Assembly: GCF_028281565.1 (NCBI RefSeq)
Contig: NZ_JANQJQ010000043.1
Span: 62,001-126,000, forward strand
Direction of reading: 5' to 3'
DNA length: 64,000 bases
Origin: Seonamhaeicola sp.
GTDB lineage: Bacteria > Bacteroidota > Bacteroidia > Flavobacteriales > Flavobacteriaceae
The notes below the pieces were generated by a model that saw only the letters and a program-made list of their open reading frames with translations, searched no databases and was not told the origin of the DNA. Shown piece after piece: positions 16,314 through 24,114 of the stretch (position 1 is the stretch's first letter; each line of letters starts with the position of its first letter). The position numbers were made by a program, and so were the translations under genes.

Positions 16314-16918
16314 AGTTCACTGATTTTTTGTTGGTACATTTGGTTTAACGCTAAAATGTTTTCCAGTCCGGCACGTTTTTGACGCTTGCTAATGGCATCT
16401 TGTTTAGTGCCTAGCTGTTTAGCCAAGGTTTCCTGAAGCGCATAAGGATTTTCTATACTAAGTTTGACAATTTCGGCTGAGTTCACGGTCCAATGATCCA
16501 TATTGGTCAGGGCCAGTTTAAAATAAAGATTGAGCTCTTCATTGATTGTATTATTGCTGGTTTTAATCTGTAGGTTTTGCTTGTTCTTTTTTAAAAGATC
16601 TAAAGTTTCACCCGAAAAAATAAAAGCTTCACCATGTGATAAAGACACCTCTTTACCTTGATAAGTTTTGTTACCTATACCAATAGCGAGTCTTACATCC
16701 AAACCCTTTTCCATTTTAATACAGGCTTTGATATATACAGCTGCTAAAAAGGACTTGGAAACATCGACTATCTCAATTTGGAAGCTGTCACCACGATAAA
16801 TTTCCCAGTAGGAATTGTTTGGGTTAAGCTCAGATAGGGCCGATTTGAGTATACCTGTCCAAACCTCCGGATTTTGGTCGCGGGACTTAATGATATCTCC
16901 TGTAATAACACTAGTCAT
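16310..16918 (-). CDS. SatD family protein (candidate autoregulator)
   Basis: A 202-residue protein with the SatD family start (MTSVITGDIIKSRD), the core IYRGDSFQIEIVD ... CIKMEKGLDVRLAIGIG and a C-terminal helix-turn-helix-like stretch (LQETLAKQLGTKQDAISKRQKRAGLENIL, about 164-192). In streptococci satD lies in an acid-tolerance locus; the biochemical role is not established. The GDSFQ and R-A-IGIG motifs resemble a nucleotidyl-cyclase-like fold, but I would not call an activity. Three copies of an inverted repeat directly upstream, placed on a consensus promoter, suggest that this protein or another regulator controls its own operon (satD, DUF3307 gene, thioesterase). Confidence 0.82.
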   Translation of the reverse strand: MTSVITGDIIKSRDQNPEVWTGILKSALSELNPNNSYWEIYRGDSFQIEIVDVSKSFLAAVYIKACIKMEKGLDVRLAIGIGNKTYQGKEVSLSHGEAFIFSGETLDLLKKNKQNLQIKTSNNTINEELNLYFKLALTNMDHWTVNSAEIVKLSIENPYALQETLAKQLGTKQDAISKRQKRAGLENILALNQMYQQKISEL

Positions 16919-16919
16919 A

Positions 16920-16995
16920 TATGCTCTTTTTAAGGAATAATTTAAAATATTCCTTTTTTAGGGAATAATCAAATATATTCCTTTTTTAGGGAATA
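16920..16995. promoter_or_regulatory. Three operator copies at exact 28-base spacing upstream of satD
   Basis: On the minus strand the 20-base motif TATTCCCTAAAAAAGGAATA (half-sites TATTCC and GGAATA, 8 bases between) occurs exactly at 16976-16995 and 16948-16967, and with 16 of 20 matches at 16920-16939. The period is exactly 28 bases. Copy 16976-16995 fills the spacer between the -33 and -7 elements, copy 16948-16967 covers the predicted start of transcription, and the weak copy abuts the start codon. This is the geometry of a repressor-bound promoter. Confidence 0.85.
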
Positions 16996-17001
16996 TGCAA
17001 A
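16970..17001 (-). promoter_or_regulatory. Bacteroidetes-type promoter of the satD operon
   Basis: On the minus strand: TTTG (17001-16998), 20-base spacer, TATATTTG (16977-16970), a full match to the phylum consensus. Transcription is expected to start near 16963, giving a leader of about 45 bases. Confidence 0.78.
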
Positions 17002-17023
17002 TTCATCATTACTTCGGGTAGTA

Positions 17024-18343
17024 TTATTGATCTTCTTCGGCACGTTTTAAAATAGCTTCCGGAAGTGATTTTTTAGCCTTAGCTCCCATTTTTTTAAGCT
17101 TTTCTACACTGGTAATAAGGTTGCCGCGCCCATCAACGAGTTTGTTCATGGCAGCCGAATAATCCTTTTTCGCGTCGTCAATTCTCTTACCGACACCGGT
17201 AAGATCTTTTACCAATCCCTCAAATTTATCGTATAGGGCTCCGGCTTGGCGTGCGATTTCCATAGCATTGCGTTGCTGCTTTTCATTGTTCCACATGGTG
17301 TCAATGGTACGTAATGTAGCCAATAGCGTAGAAGGTGTTACAATGACAATGTTCTTTTCAAAAGCTTTGTTATAAATACTGTTGTCTTCGTTAATAACCA
17401 CGGCAAAAGCGGGTTCAATAGGAATGAACATAAGCACAAAGTCCGGTGATTCTATATCGTACAGATCCTGGTAGTTTTTATCCGAAAGCTGATCCACATG
17501 TTTTTTAACCGAATTGATATGAGCTTTTAAAAACGTATCTTTTTGCGATTCATCAGCATTTACCAAACGCTCGTAATCCGTTAAGGACACTTTACTATCT
17601 ATGATCATTTTTTTACTATCCGGAAGGTGCAGGACCACATCGGGCATGACACGAGATCCGTCTTCTCTTGTAAAGCTTTGTTGCATAAAATACTCACGAT
17701 CCTTTTCTAATCCCGATTTTTCCAGTACACGCTCTAATACCAGTTCGCCCCAATTCCCCTGCATTTTACTATCGCCTTTTAATGCACGAGTTAAATTGGT
17801 AGCTTCTTTGGTCATTTGCTGATTCAGGTCTTTTAAGCCTAAAAGCTGTTCCTTTAAAGCCGAGTGCATGCTGATACTTTCTTTTTGGGAGGCTTCTACT
17901 TTTTTTTCAAACCCCTGGATCTTTTCCTGAAGCGGATTTAAAATATTCTTGATATTCTCTTTATTCTGATCGGTGAATTTTTTAGATTTTTCGTCCAAAA
18001 TTTTGGTAGCCAACAATTCAAAATCTTTACGTAATTGTTCCTGACGTTCTTCTAATTCTTTATCACGTTTCAGGTTTTCCTGTTGAAGGTTTTCAAACGC
18101 AATGTTTTTTTGAGCCAATTCAATATTCAGGCCTTCACGTTCATCGCGAAATTGATCACGCTCTCTTTCCAGATTATCAATAGAAGCCTTTAATTCATTG
18201 ATAGTGCTATTTAATTGGTTTTGGCGTTCTTCAAGCGTACTTTGTTCACTTTTACTCTTAAGTTTAGTGAAAAGCATACCCAGATAGGCACCAATACCAG
18301 CGGAAATAATGATGGCAAGAATAAGAATTAGGTTATCGTTCAT
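17024..18343 (-). CDS. rmuC: DNA recombination protein RmuC
   Basis: A 439-residue protein: one N-terminal transmembrane helix (about 4-22), a long coiled coil (about 25-140, Glu/Gln/Lys-rich), then the RmuC nuclease-like domain with the signatures MQGNWGELVLERVLEKSGL, MPDVVLHLPDSKKMIIDSKVSL and FVLMFIPIEPAFA. RmuC limits certain DNA inversions and repeat recombination and has the PD-(D/E)XK-like motif (PDVVLHLP...IIDSK). The length is normal. Monocistronic with its own promoter just upstream. Confidence 0.95.
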   Translation of the reverse strand: MNDNLILILAIIISAGIGAYLGMLFTKLKSKSEQSTLEERQNQLNSTINELKASIDNLERERDQFRDEREGLNIELAQKNIAFENLQQENLKRDKELEERQEQLRKDFELLATKILDEKSKKFTDQNKENIKNILNPLQEKIQGFEKKVEASQKESISMHSALKEQLLGLKDLNQQMTKEATNLTRALKGDSKMQGNWGELVLERVLEKSGLEKDREYFMQQSFTREDGSRVMPDVVLHLPDSKKMIIDSKVSLTDYERLVNADESQKDTFLKAHINSVKKHVDQLSDKNYQDLYDIESPDFVLMFIPIEPAFAVVINEDNSIYNKAFEKNIVIVTPSTLLATLRTIDTMWNNEKQQRNAMEIARQAGALYDKFEGLVKDLTGVGKRIDDAKKDYSAAMNKLVDGRGNLITSVEKLKKMGAKAKKSLPEAILKRAEEDQ

Positions 18344-18362
18344 TAAACGTTTTGATTTTTAT

Positions 18363-18392
18363 CAAAAGTACATGAATTTTTTCATTTACAAA
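18363..18392 (-). promoter_or_regulatory. Bacteroidetes-type promoter of rmuC
   Basis: On the minus strand TTTG (18392-18389), 18-base spacer, TACTTTTG (18370-18363). Transcription should start near 18357, leaving a leader of about 14 bases before the rmuC ATG. An inverted repeat TTTTTCATTT/AAATGAAAAA (18378-18387 and 18405-18414) overlaps the -33 side. Confidence 0.65.
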
Positions 18393-18547
18393 TTCACAAA
18401 AACTAAATGAAAAAGTATCATGGATTAACATAGCGGTTACTCATGTGAAACTAAATTTTCTGTTTTTTATAGAAGGAATATAAACGTTTTCCTCCTGAAG
18501 GCAGTAGGTGTTAAAGGAAAGGTTTTAACCAATAAATGGCGGACAAA

Positions 18548-20278
18548 TTACAAAACTGAGGTGTTTATATTGATGTCCGCATCCTTCCATGCTTTGTCAA
18601 ATTCTTGTTTAATTTTAGCAGCTTCATCCATTTTATTTTGAGCCTTTAAGCAATGGTAAAGCCCTATTAAGGACCAGCCGTTTCGTCTAAGAACTTCTAA
18701 ATCTTCTTTATAGATGTTTTCCGCAACCTCATACTTTTTGGCTTTGATTAAAACAGCTCCCAGGTTTTGCCTTGGTGGAATATGCCAGGCCGAAGGCTCG
18801 TTATAAGTTAATCCGTCCTCAATTTCTATAGCTTTTTCAAGATGTTCGATCGCTAAATCCAGGTTACCATTCGCAGCGGCTATTTCTCCGGAAACTATTT
18901 CAAAAGCCAATTCGGCTATGGTTGTACCGGGATCAAATCCGGTGGCCATATTGGTTTCCATATCAGCATCTGTGATAAATGCTTTAATAAATTCCAGTTC
19001 TTCTTCAGCTTCTTTTAAATTGTTCTTTTTAATAAAAGCAATACCTCTGGCATAATGCCATATTAATTTTAAATGTTTTATATCATCGTTTGGTTTTGGG
19101 TAGGTTAGAATATCATTCCATTTGCCAAAACGGGTATAAGCTAATAAAGGTGTCGCTGCAAAATTTTGCAAAAAGTGGAGGTCTTTCATTTCGCCAACCG
19201 GAACCTTTTCTGCAGTCTTTTTAGCGGCGTCGATAGCAATATCACTAGCGCCCAGTAAACTGGAAGCAGACCATAGAAAATGAATGTTATGCGGATAATA
19301 GCCCAAGGGGTACATACCCTGAGCGAAGCATTGTGAGATATAGTCTTCATCGGCTAAAATGGCCTTTTGATTGGCAGTCACGGCATCTTTATATCTGCCA
19401 ACCCTAATGTAAATATGCGATGGCATATGTACTAAATGTCCGGCTGCAGGCATTAATTGTCCGAGCTTCTCGGCCGAAGGGACCCCAAGATCAGGTTTTG
19501 GCAGCTCCACCATGTGAATGTAATAATGATGGGCTCCGGGATGATGAGGATCCAATTCAATAGCTTTTTCAAGAGCGGCTTTGGCTTCTTTTATATTTGG
19601 TTGTGCATTGCCGTCTTTATCCCAGTAGTTCCAGGGTGTTGTGTTCATTACAGAAGCAGCGTACAAAGTTTGAATATCGGCATCGTTTGGATATTTTTCT
19701 GCAACCTGTTTCATGGCTTCCATATATGCCGTATTCAATTCTGAAATATCTTTTGTTACATCTTTAGAGTACCTGTGAGACAACGCCTGTATTAAATGAC
19801 GTTCTTTTGTCGTAGCGGTACTGAGAAAATTGTTAGCCTTATGAATAGCTTCATGGCATTTTACTTTGCGTTCATCATCCGGCATCGGGTCATTGATATT
19901 AGGGCCCAGAACATAAGCTTGTCCCCAATAGGCCATGGCAGCATTGGAGTCTAACCTAGAAGCTTCTAAAAATGAGCGATGTGCCTCGGCATGATTAAAG
20001 GCATAAGTAAGTTTTAAACCCTGATCAAAGAACTGTTGCGCTTTTTTATTATCTGTGCTGATTTTATAAGTAAGATCCCCTAAATTTTCAAACAAAGGAG
20101 AAACCTGTTTTGTAGTATCTATGGCTTCCAATAAAAATGCTGGCGGTGTACATTTAATATTGCTAGCAACAAGTTTAGGACTACTTTCTAATTCATTATT
20201 ATTCGAGTTGTTACCAATGAAAAAGATTAAGGTGGCTATTATTGCTCCGGAAAGGATGATACTTAATTTCGTTTTCAT
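18548..20278 (-). CDS. Tetratricopeptide-repeat protein, membrane-anchored
   Basis: A 576-residue protein with an N-terminal hydrophobic segment (about 5-22) that is either an anchor or an uncleaved signal. Repeated helix pairs follow: FFDQGLKLTYAFNHAEAHRSFLEASRLDSNAAMAYWG, EAKAALEKAIELDPHHPGAHHYYIHM, DLAIEHLEKAIEIEDGL and so on. The HHPGAHHYYIHMVE and PSHIYIRVGRY segments are a recognisable signature of a family of TPR proteins found in many bacteria, with clustered His residues that might bind metal. Function is unknown. No operon partner is apparent; flanking genes are unrelated. Confidence 0.85.
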   Translation of the reverse strand: MKTKLSIILSGAIIATLIFFIGNNSNNNELESSPKLVASNIKCTPPAFLLEAIDTTKQVSPLFENLGDLTYKISTDNKKAQQFFDQGLKLTYAFNHAEAHRSFLEASRLDSNAAMAYWGQAYVLGPNINDPMPDDERKVKCHEAIHKANNFLSTATTKERHLIQALSHRYSKDVTKDISELNTAYMEAMKQVAEKYPNDADIQTLYAASVMNTTPWNYWDKDGNAQPNIKEAKAALEKAIELDPHHPGAHHYYIHMVELPKPDLGVPSAEKLGQLMPAAGHLVHMPSHIYIRVGRYKDAVTANQKAILADEDYISQCFAQGMYPLGYYPHNIHFLWSASSLLGASDIAIDAAKKTAEKVPVGEMKDLHFLQNFAATPLLAYTRFGKWNDILTYPKPNDDIKHLKLIWHYARGIAFIKKNNLKEAEEELEFIKAFITDADMETNMATGFDPGTTIAELAFEIVSGEIAAANGNLDLAIEHLEKAIEIEDGLTYNEPSAWHIPPRQNLGAVLIKAKKYEVAENIYKEDLEVLRRNGWSLIGLYHCLKAQNKMDEAAKIKQEFDKAWKDADININTSVL

Positions 20279-20395
20279 GACTGGAAGGTTTTAAATTTAT
20301 AAAACATCCCACAAGTAGTTAGATTTTAATGGTTGGCGCTAAAGAGTTGAATTTCAGGTAAGTGAATTTAGCGAATTTTGACGAGAAATAAAAGC

Positions 20396-21190
20396 TTATT
20401 TGTTTACCCTAAAACTCCCGGTTTCATCATCAAATGAAATTAAGTCTTTTGGGAAGAGCTTATCAAAAGTGCCTTTTAATATCAAATTACAAGGTTCATC
20501 AGAAACCACTTGATTATCGGTCATGACTACCAATTTATCGCATAATTGAATGGCCAGATCTATTTCATGAGAGGAAAACAGAATGGTTTTGTTAGTGTCT
20601 TTGGCTAACTTTTGAAGAAGCTTTAAAACATAGGCTTTGTGATACATGTCTAAATGCGTAGTGGGTTCATCTAAAATAATGATGTCCGTATCTTGAGCTA
20701 AAGCACGGGAAATCATAACCTTTTGAAACTGCCCATCACTTAACTCAAAGCATTTTTTGTTCTTTAGATCTGAGATATTGGTCTGTTCCAGCGCTTTATT
20801 GACCATTTGTACGTCATCTTCAGATAAATTACCAACCCAATTGGTATAAGGCTGTCTGCCTAAAGCTACCAGTTCAAAAACAGTCAGATTTTTAGAAACC
20901 AAAGATTCCGTAAGAACAATACTTAGTGCTTTGGCCAATTCTAAATTGGAATAGTCTTGTAAACGCTTTTCGTTTATGGCAATGTTGCCATTTAGTTCCG
21001 GTTGAACCCTGGTTAAGGTTCTTAATAAAGTGGATTTACCAATACCGTTGGCGCCTATTAAACCAACCAATTCTCCTTTTTTAAGTTCAATATTGATGTT
21101 AGAAGCCACAATGGTTTGTGCCTTTTTTGAAACGTATCCTATTGATAAAGCTTCAGTTTTAAGAACGATATGTTGGTTTTCGCTACTCAT
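20396..21190 (-). CDS. Cobalamin/iron-siderophore type ABC transporter ATP-binding protein (BtuD/FecE-like)
   Basis: A 264-residue ABC ATPase. Walker A is GANGIGKST (about 46-54), the signature is LSDGQFQKVMISRAL, and Walker B is IIILDEPTTHLD followed by a switch histidine in LFSSHEID. Start: the ATG at 21190 shares its A with the permease stop (TAATG), so I prefer it to the upstream in-frame start at 21226. With the permease and binding protein it forms an importer. The family alone does not separate B12 from iron-siderophore substrates; the B12 call rests on the surrounding cob, btuB and DUF71 genes. Confidence 0.9.
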   Translation of the reverse strand: MSSENQHIVLKTEALSIGYVSKKAQTIVASNINIELKKGELVGLIGANGIGKSTLLRTLTRVQPELNGNIAINEKRLQDYSNLELAKALSIVLTESLVSKNLTVFELVALGRQPYTNWVGNLSEDDVQMVNKALEQTNISDLKNKKCFELSDGQFQKVMISRALAQDTDIIILDEPTTHLDMYHKAYVLKLLQKLAKDTNKTILFSSHEIDLAIQLCDKLVVMTDNQVVSDEPCNLILKGTFDKLFPKDLISFDDETGSFRVNK

Positions 21191-22221
21191 TAAAACATCA
21201 TTTTTCGTTTTCTGACTAACAGCCAAATCACAACCGGGGCACCAATTAAGGAGGTGATCGCATTAATAGGTAAGGTATAATCGCTATTAGGAAGTTGCGC
21301 AATGGTATCGCAAATAAGCATTATAATGGCACCAAACAGAAATACCGCAGGTAATAAAATTTTATTATTTGAAGTATTAAAAATTTGCCGCGTCATATGT
21401 GGAATGGCTAAACCTATAAATGCAATAGGGCCGGCAAAAGCCGTAATAGTTCCTGCCAGTAGGCTTGTGGCAACAATGATGCTTAAACGACTTCGCTTGA
21501 TATTTAGTCCCAAACTTTTTGCATAGTTTTCACCCAACAGGAGCGTATTTAAACTTTTTATGCATACAATGCTTATGACCATCCCCATGCTATAGATAAG
21601 AAACAAAATAAAAAGTTCATGCCATGATAAATTACCCAGGCTGCCAAAACCCCAAAAGATATATTGCTGTAATTGTTCTGCAGAACCAAAATAAGAGAGT
21701 ACACTTACTATGGCAGCTGTCATGCTGGCAAACATAAGGCCTATAATTAGGATGGCCATAGTGTCCCGGACTTTTATGGAAACCATTAAAACGGCCAGTA
21801 ACACCAAAAAGCTTCCCAAACTGGCAGCAATAACAATACTCCATTTAGAAACAAAAAACGCTGCAAATACACCTCCGAACACGCCAGAACCTAAAATTAC
21901 CAATGCAACACCTAAACTGGCACCGGAACTTAAACCCAGCACAAAAGGGCCGGCCAAAGGATTCCTGAATAAGGTTTGCATAAGTAAGCCTGAAATGCCT
22001 AATCCGGAGCCTACGATCATGGCAGTGAATGCCTTTGGAAGCCGATAGTTTTGAACTATATATTGCCATGATTCCTGCTCAATTTTACCATCAATAAGGC
22101 TGTTGAACACATCTTTAAATGGAATATAAACCGAGCCGAAACTAATGTTTATAAAAAAACAGCCTAAGAGTATCAGTATCAATACTAAAAAAGAGAGTTT
22201 GTATGTTTTTGAGTCAGGCAA
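21190..22221 (-). CDS. FecCD-family ABC transporter permease (BtuC-like)
   Basis: A 343-residue permease with about ten transmembrane helices and the FecCD signature LPKAFTAMIVGSGLGISGLLMQTLFRNPLAGPFVLGLSSGASLG (about 60-103), plus FAGPIAFIGLAIPHMTR in the second half. The start appears to be TTG at 22221, immediately after the TAA of the binding-protein gene (22222-22224); no ATG is available until well inside the conserved region. It is coupled to the ATPase gene by TAATG at its 3' end. Predicted role: inner-membrane translocation of corrinoid. Confidence 0.9.
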   Translation of the reverse strand: MPDSKTYKLSFLVLILILLGCFFINISFGSVYIPFKDVFNSLIDGKIEQESWQYIVQNYRLPKAFTAMIVGSGLGISGLLMQTLFRNPLAGPFVLGLSSGASLGVALVILGSGVFGGVFAAFFVSKWSIVIAASLGSFLVLLAVLMVSIKVRDTMAILIIGLMFASMTAAIVSVLSYFGSAEQLQQYIFWGFGSLGNLSWHELFILFLIYSMGMVISIVCIKSLNTLLLGENYAKSLGLNIKRSRLSIIVATSLLAGTITAFAGPIAFIGLAIPHMTRQIFNTSNNKILLPAVFLFGAIIMLICDTIAQLPNSDYTLPINAITSLIGAPVVIWLLVRKRKMMF

Positions 22222-23367
22222 TTATTCTAAACGTTTGAAAAAATAGGTTTCATAATCTGTTAATAATTCCGGGTGGGCAATTTTAATGATATCCTTTAAA
22301 ATTAGATCTGGGCGCATGGGGCCCAATTCGTAATAATATAAGCCGCCTTCAGCTCCCTTTTTTTTAGTATAGGTATAGATGTTATTGTTTTTGAAAGCCT
22401 TAAAAAAGGCATAGCCTTTATGTTTCTCTGTCATTTGAGACTTGCTGTCAAAATTACCGGCACCAATCCATAATTCGGCGTTTTGTGCTTTTTCAAGGAC
22501 ACTTTCAAAATTTAATTGCAAACTACCATTGTTTTCATTCAATTTCCAAAGATAATCAGTATTGGCATCTTCCAGGTATTTGGCTACGAAGCTTTTACCT
22601 CCCGGGATATTCCACACCTCCTTAAACATAGAACCTGATAGCACTACAGGCTTATTGGCTACTGTTGCGGCCATTTCTTTTGCTTTTAAATAATTGGTTT
22701 CTATGGTTTTAAAAAGAGTTTTGGCTTCCTCATCTTTGTCAAAAAAAGCCGCAATAAACTTAATCCATTCGGCGCGCCCCAAAGGATGCTGTTCTGTCCA
22801 TGCACCGTCTAACACTACCGGAATTCCGAACTTTTCAATACGATCTAATGATTTATTATTGCCGTTTACCGAAAATCCAATGACTAATTCCGGTTTTAAT
22901 TCCAAAAGAAGTTCCATATTGAGTTCCAGATCATTGCCTAAATCTGTAATGTCACCTTCGTCAATACGTTTTCTTGTTTTTTCGGAGGAAATGAATTTCG
23001 TATTTGGAAAGCCAACAATGGCCTTATCCGCTTCCAAATATTCCAGTACGGGAATATTAGTTGTGGACATTGGGATGACTGTTTCTACAGGAACCTGAAT
23101 AATAACTGTGTTCGCTTCATGCTCAGGAACCGGCGTTCCTTTCTTGACCAATAAATAATTAAACGATTTTACGCTTCCCGGCCACGGCGCAATCACTTTT
23201 ATCTCCTTGTACCCTTCAAAACTCTTAACAGTAAACCCTTTGGCATATTTTATATGTTCAACAATACCTTCAGTTTGTGTGCCGGAATCAATTACTTTAT
23301 TTTCTTTTTCCTGCTTACATGATACCAAACAAAGAAAATAACACACTAAAACAACTAAAAAACGCAT
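22222..23367 (-). CDS. ABC transporter substrate-binding lipoprotein (BtuF-like)
   Basis: A 381-residue lipoprotein with lipobox LVSC (Cys17). The periplasmic-binding-protein fold is visible as VIVGFPNTKFIS, then DLGNDLELNMELLLELKPELVIGF, GIPVVLDGAWTEQHPLGRAEWIKFIAAFF and PMRPDLILKDIIKIAHPELL. In the BtuF/FecB family these lobes close around the ligand. First gene of a three-gene importer operon; divergent from a DUF71 gene with 89 bases between. No riboswitch lies in that gap, so this importer is not visibly under B12 control. Confidence 0.88.
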   Translation of the reverse strand: MRFLVVLVCYFLCLVSCKQEKENKVIDSGTQTEGIVEHIKYAKGFTVKSFEGYKEIKVIAPWPGSVKSFNYLLVKKGTPVPEHEANTVIIQVPVETVIPMSTTNIPVLEYLEADKAIVGFPNTKFISSEKTRKRIDEGDITDLGNDLELNMELLLELKPELVIGFSVNGNNKSLDRIEKFGIPVVLDGAWTEQHPLGRAEWIKFIAAFFDKDEEAKTLFKTIETNYLKAKEMAATVANKPVVLSGSMFKEVWNIPGGKSFVAKYLEDANTDYLWKLNENNGSLQLNFESVLEKAQNAELWIGAGNFDSKSQMTEKHKGYAFFKAFKNNNIYTYTKKKGAEGGLYYYELGPMRPDLILKDIIKIAHPELLTDYETYFFKRLE

Positions 23368-23456
23368 AAAAATAAATTGATGTTCAAAGGTCTTTATTTT
23401 TTTTGTAAAACTATACTCTATACGGTAATTAAAACTATTTTTGGATTTTTAAATGT

Positions 23457-24113
23457 ATGTCAATGAATTTTATGTGCTCCTGGAGTGGAGGAAAAGATAG
23501 TTGTTATGCTTTTTACAAAGCCATGACATCAGGTTATAAACCAACCGTACTTTTAAATGTGATGAATGAGTTTGGAGACCGCTCTCGTTCGCATGGTATT
23601 CCAAAAGCCATTTTGCAAGCGCAGGCTGACGCATTGAATTTGCCTATTCATTTTTTTAGCAGTACATGGACCGATTACGAAGTCAACTACATAGAAAATT
23701 TAAAACAACTTGCTTTGGACTACCCCATAACACACGCCATTTTCGGGGATATTGATATTGAGTCGCATCGGGCCTGGGAGGAAAAAGTATCAAAAGCAGC
23801 TAACTTAGAAGCTGTTTTACCTTTATGGCAAGGTAACAGGAAACAATTGGTTCTGGATATGATTGACGCCGGCCTGGAGGCTATGATCGTTTCCTGTAAC
23901 CAGGAATTGGGACCTGATTTTTTAGGAAAAATTATAGATGCGTCTTTAATAGACACATTCGAATCTATGGGGGTGGATGCCTGTGGAGAAAACGGAGAGT
24001 TTCATACCCTGGTGGTGAATGCTCCTTTTTTTAAACATGGCATTGCTGTAGAAATCAAGAATAAAGCGGTGTCAAGTAACTATAACTTTGCGGAATTGGT
24101 TTTGCTGAATTAG
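23457..24113 (+). CDS. DUF71/COG2102 ATP-pyrophosphatase family protein (B12-linked type)
   Basis: A 218-residue PP-loop protein. The ATP-pyrophosphatase motif SGGKDS is at residues 10-15, and the family C-terminal motif GENGEFHT is present. Archaeal and eukaryotic relatives are diphthine-ammonia ligases, but bacteria have no diphthamide; comparative genomics of DUF71 proposed a B12-salvage role for a bacterial subgroup. Context supports that here: the gene is divergent from btuFCD and next to cobCSTU. It ends one base before the acyl-CoA ligase start, so the two are co-translated. Annotation pipelines may label it diphthine-ammonia ligase, which I consider misleading. Confidence 0.85.
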   Translation: MSMNFMCSWSGGKDSCYAFYKAMTSGYKPTVLLNVMNEFGDRSRSHGIPKAILQAQADALNLPIHFFSSTWTDYEVNYIENLKQLALDYPITHAIFGDIDIESHRAWEEKVSKAANLEAVLPLWQGNRKQLVLDMIDAGLEAMIVSCNQELGPDFLGKIIDASLIDTFESMGVDACGENGEFHTLVVNAPFFKHGIAVEIKNKAVSSNYNFAELVLLN

Positions 24114-24114
24114 A

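Noticed and set aside
16920-16995. SatD upstream repeats as a replication origin
   Set aside because: Only three copies, no DnaA boxes or initiator gene, and exact registration on a consensus promoter fits an operator better.
23457-24113. Diphthine-ammonia ligase as the function of DUF71 genes
   Set aside because: Diphthamide occurs on archaeal and eukaryotic EF2 only; bacterial family members need a different role.
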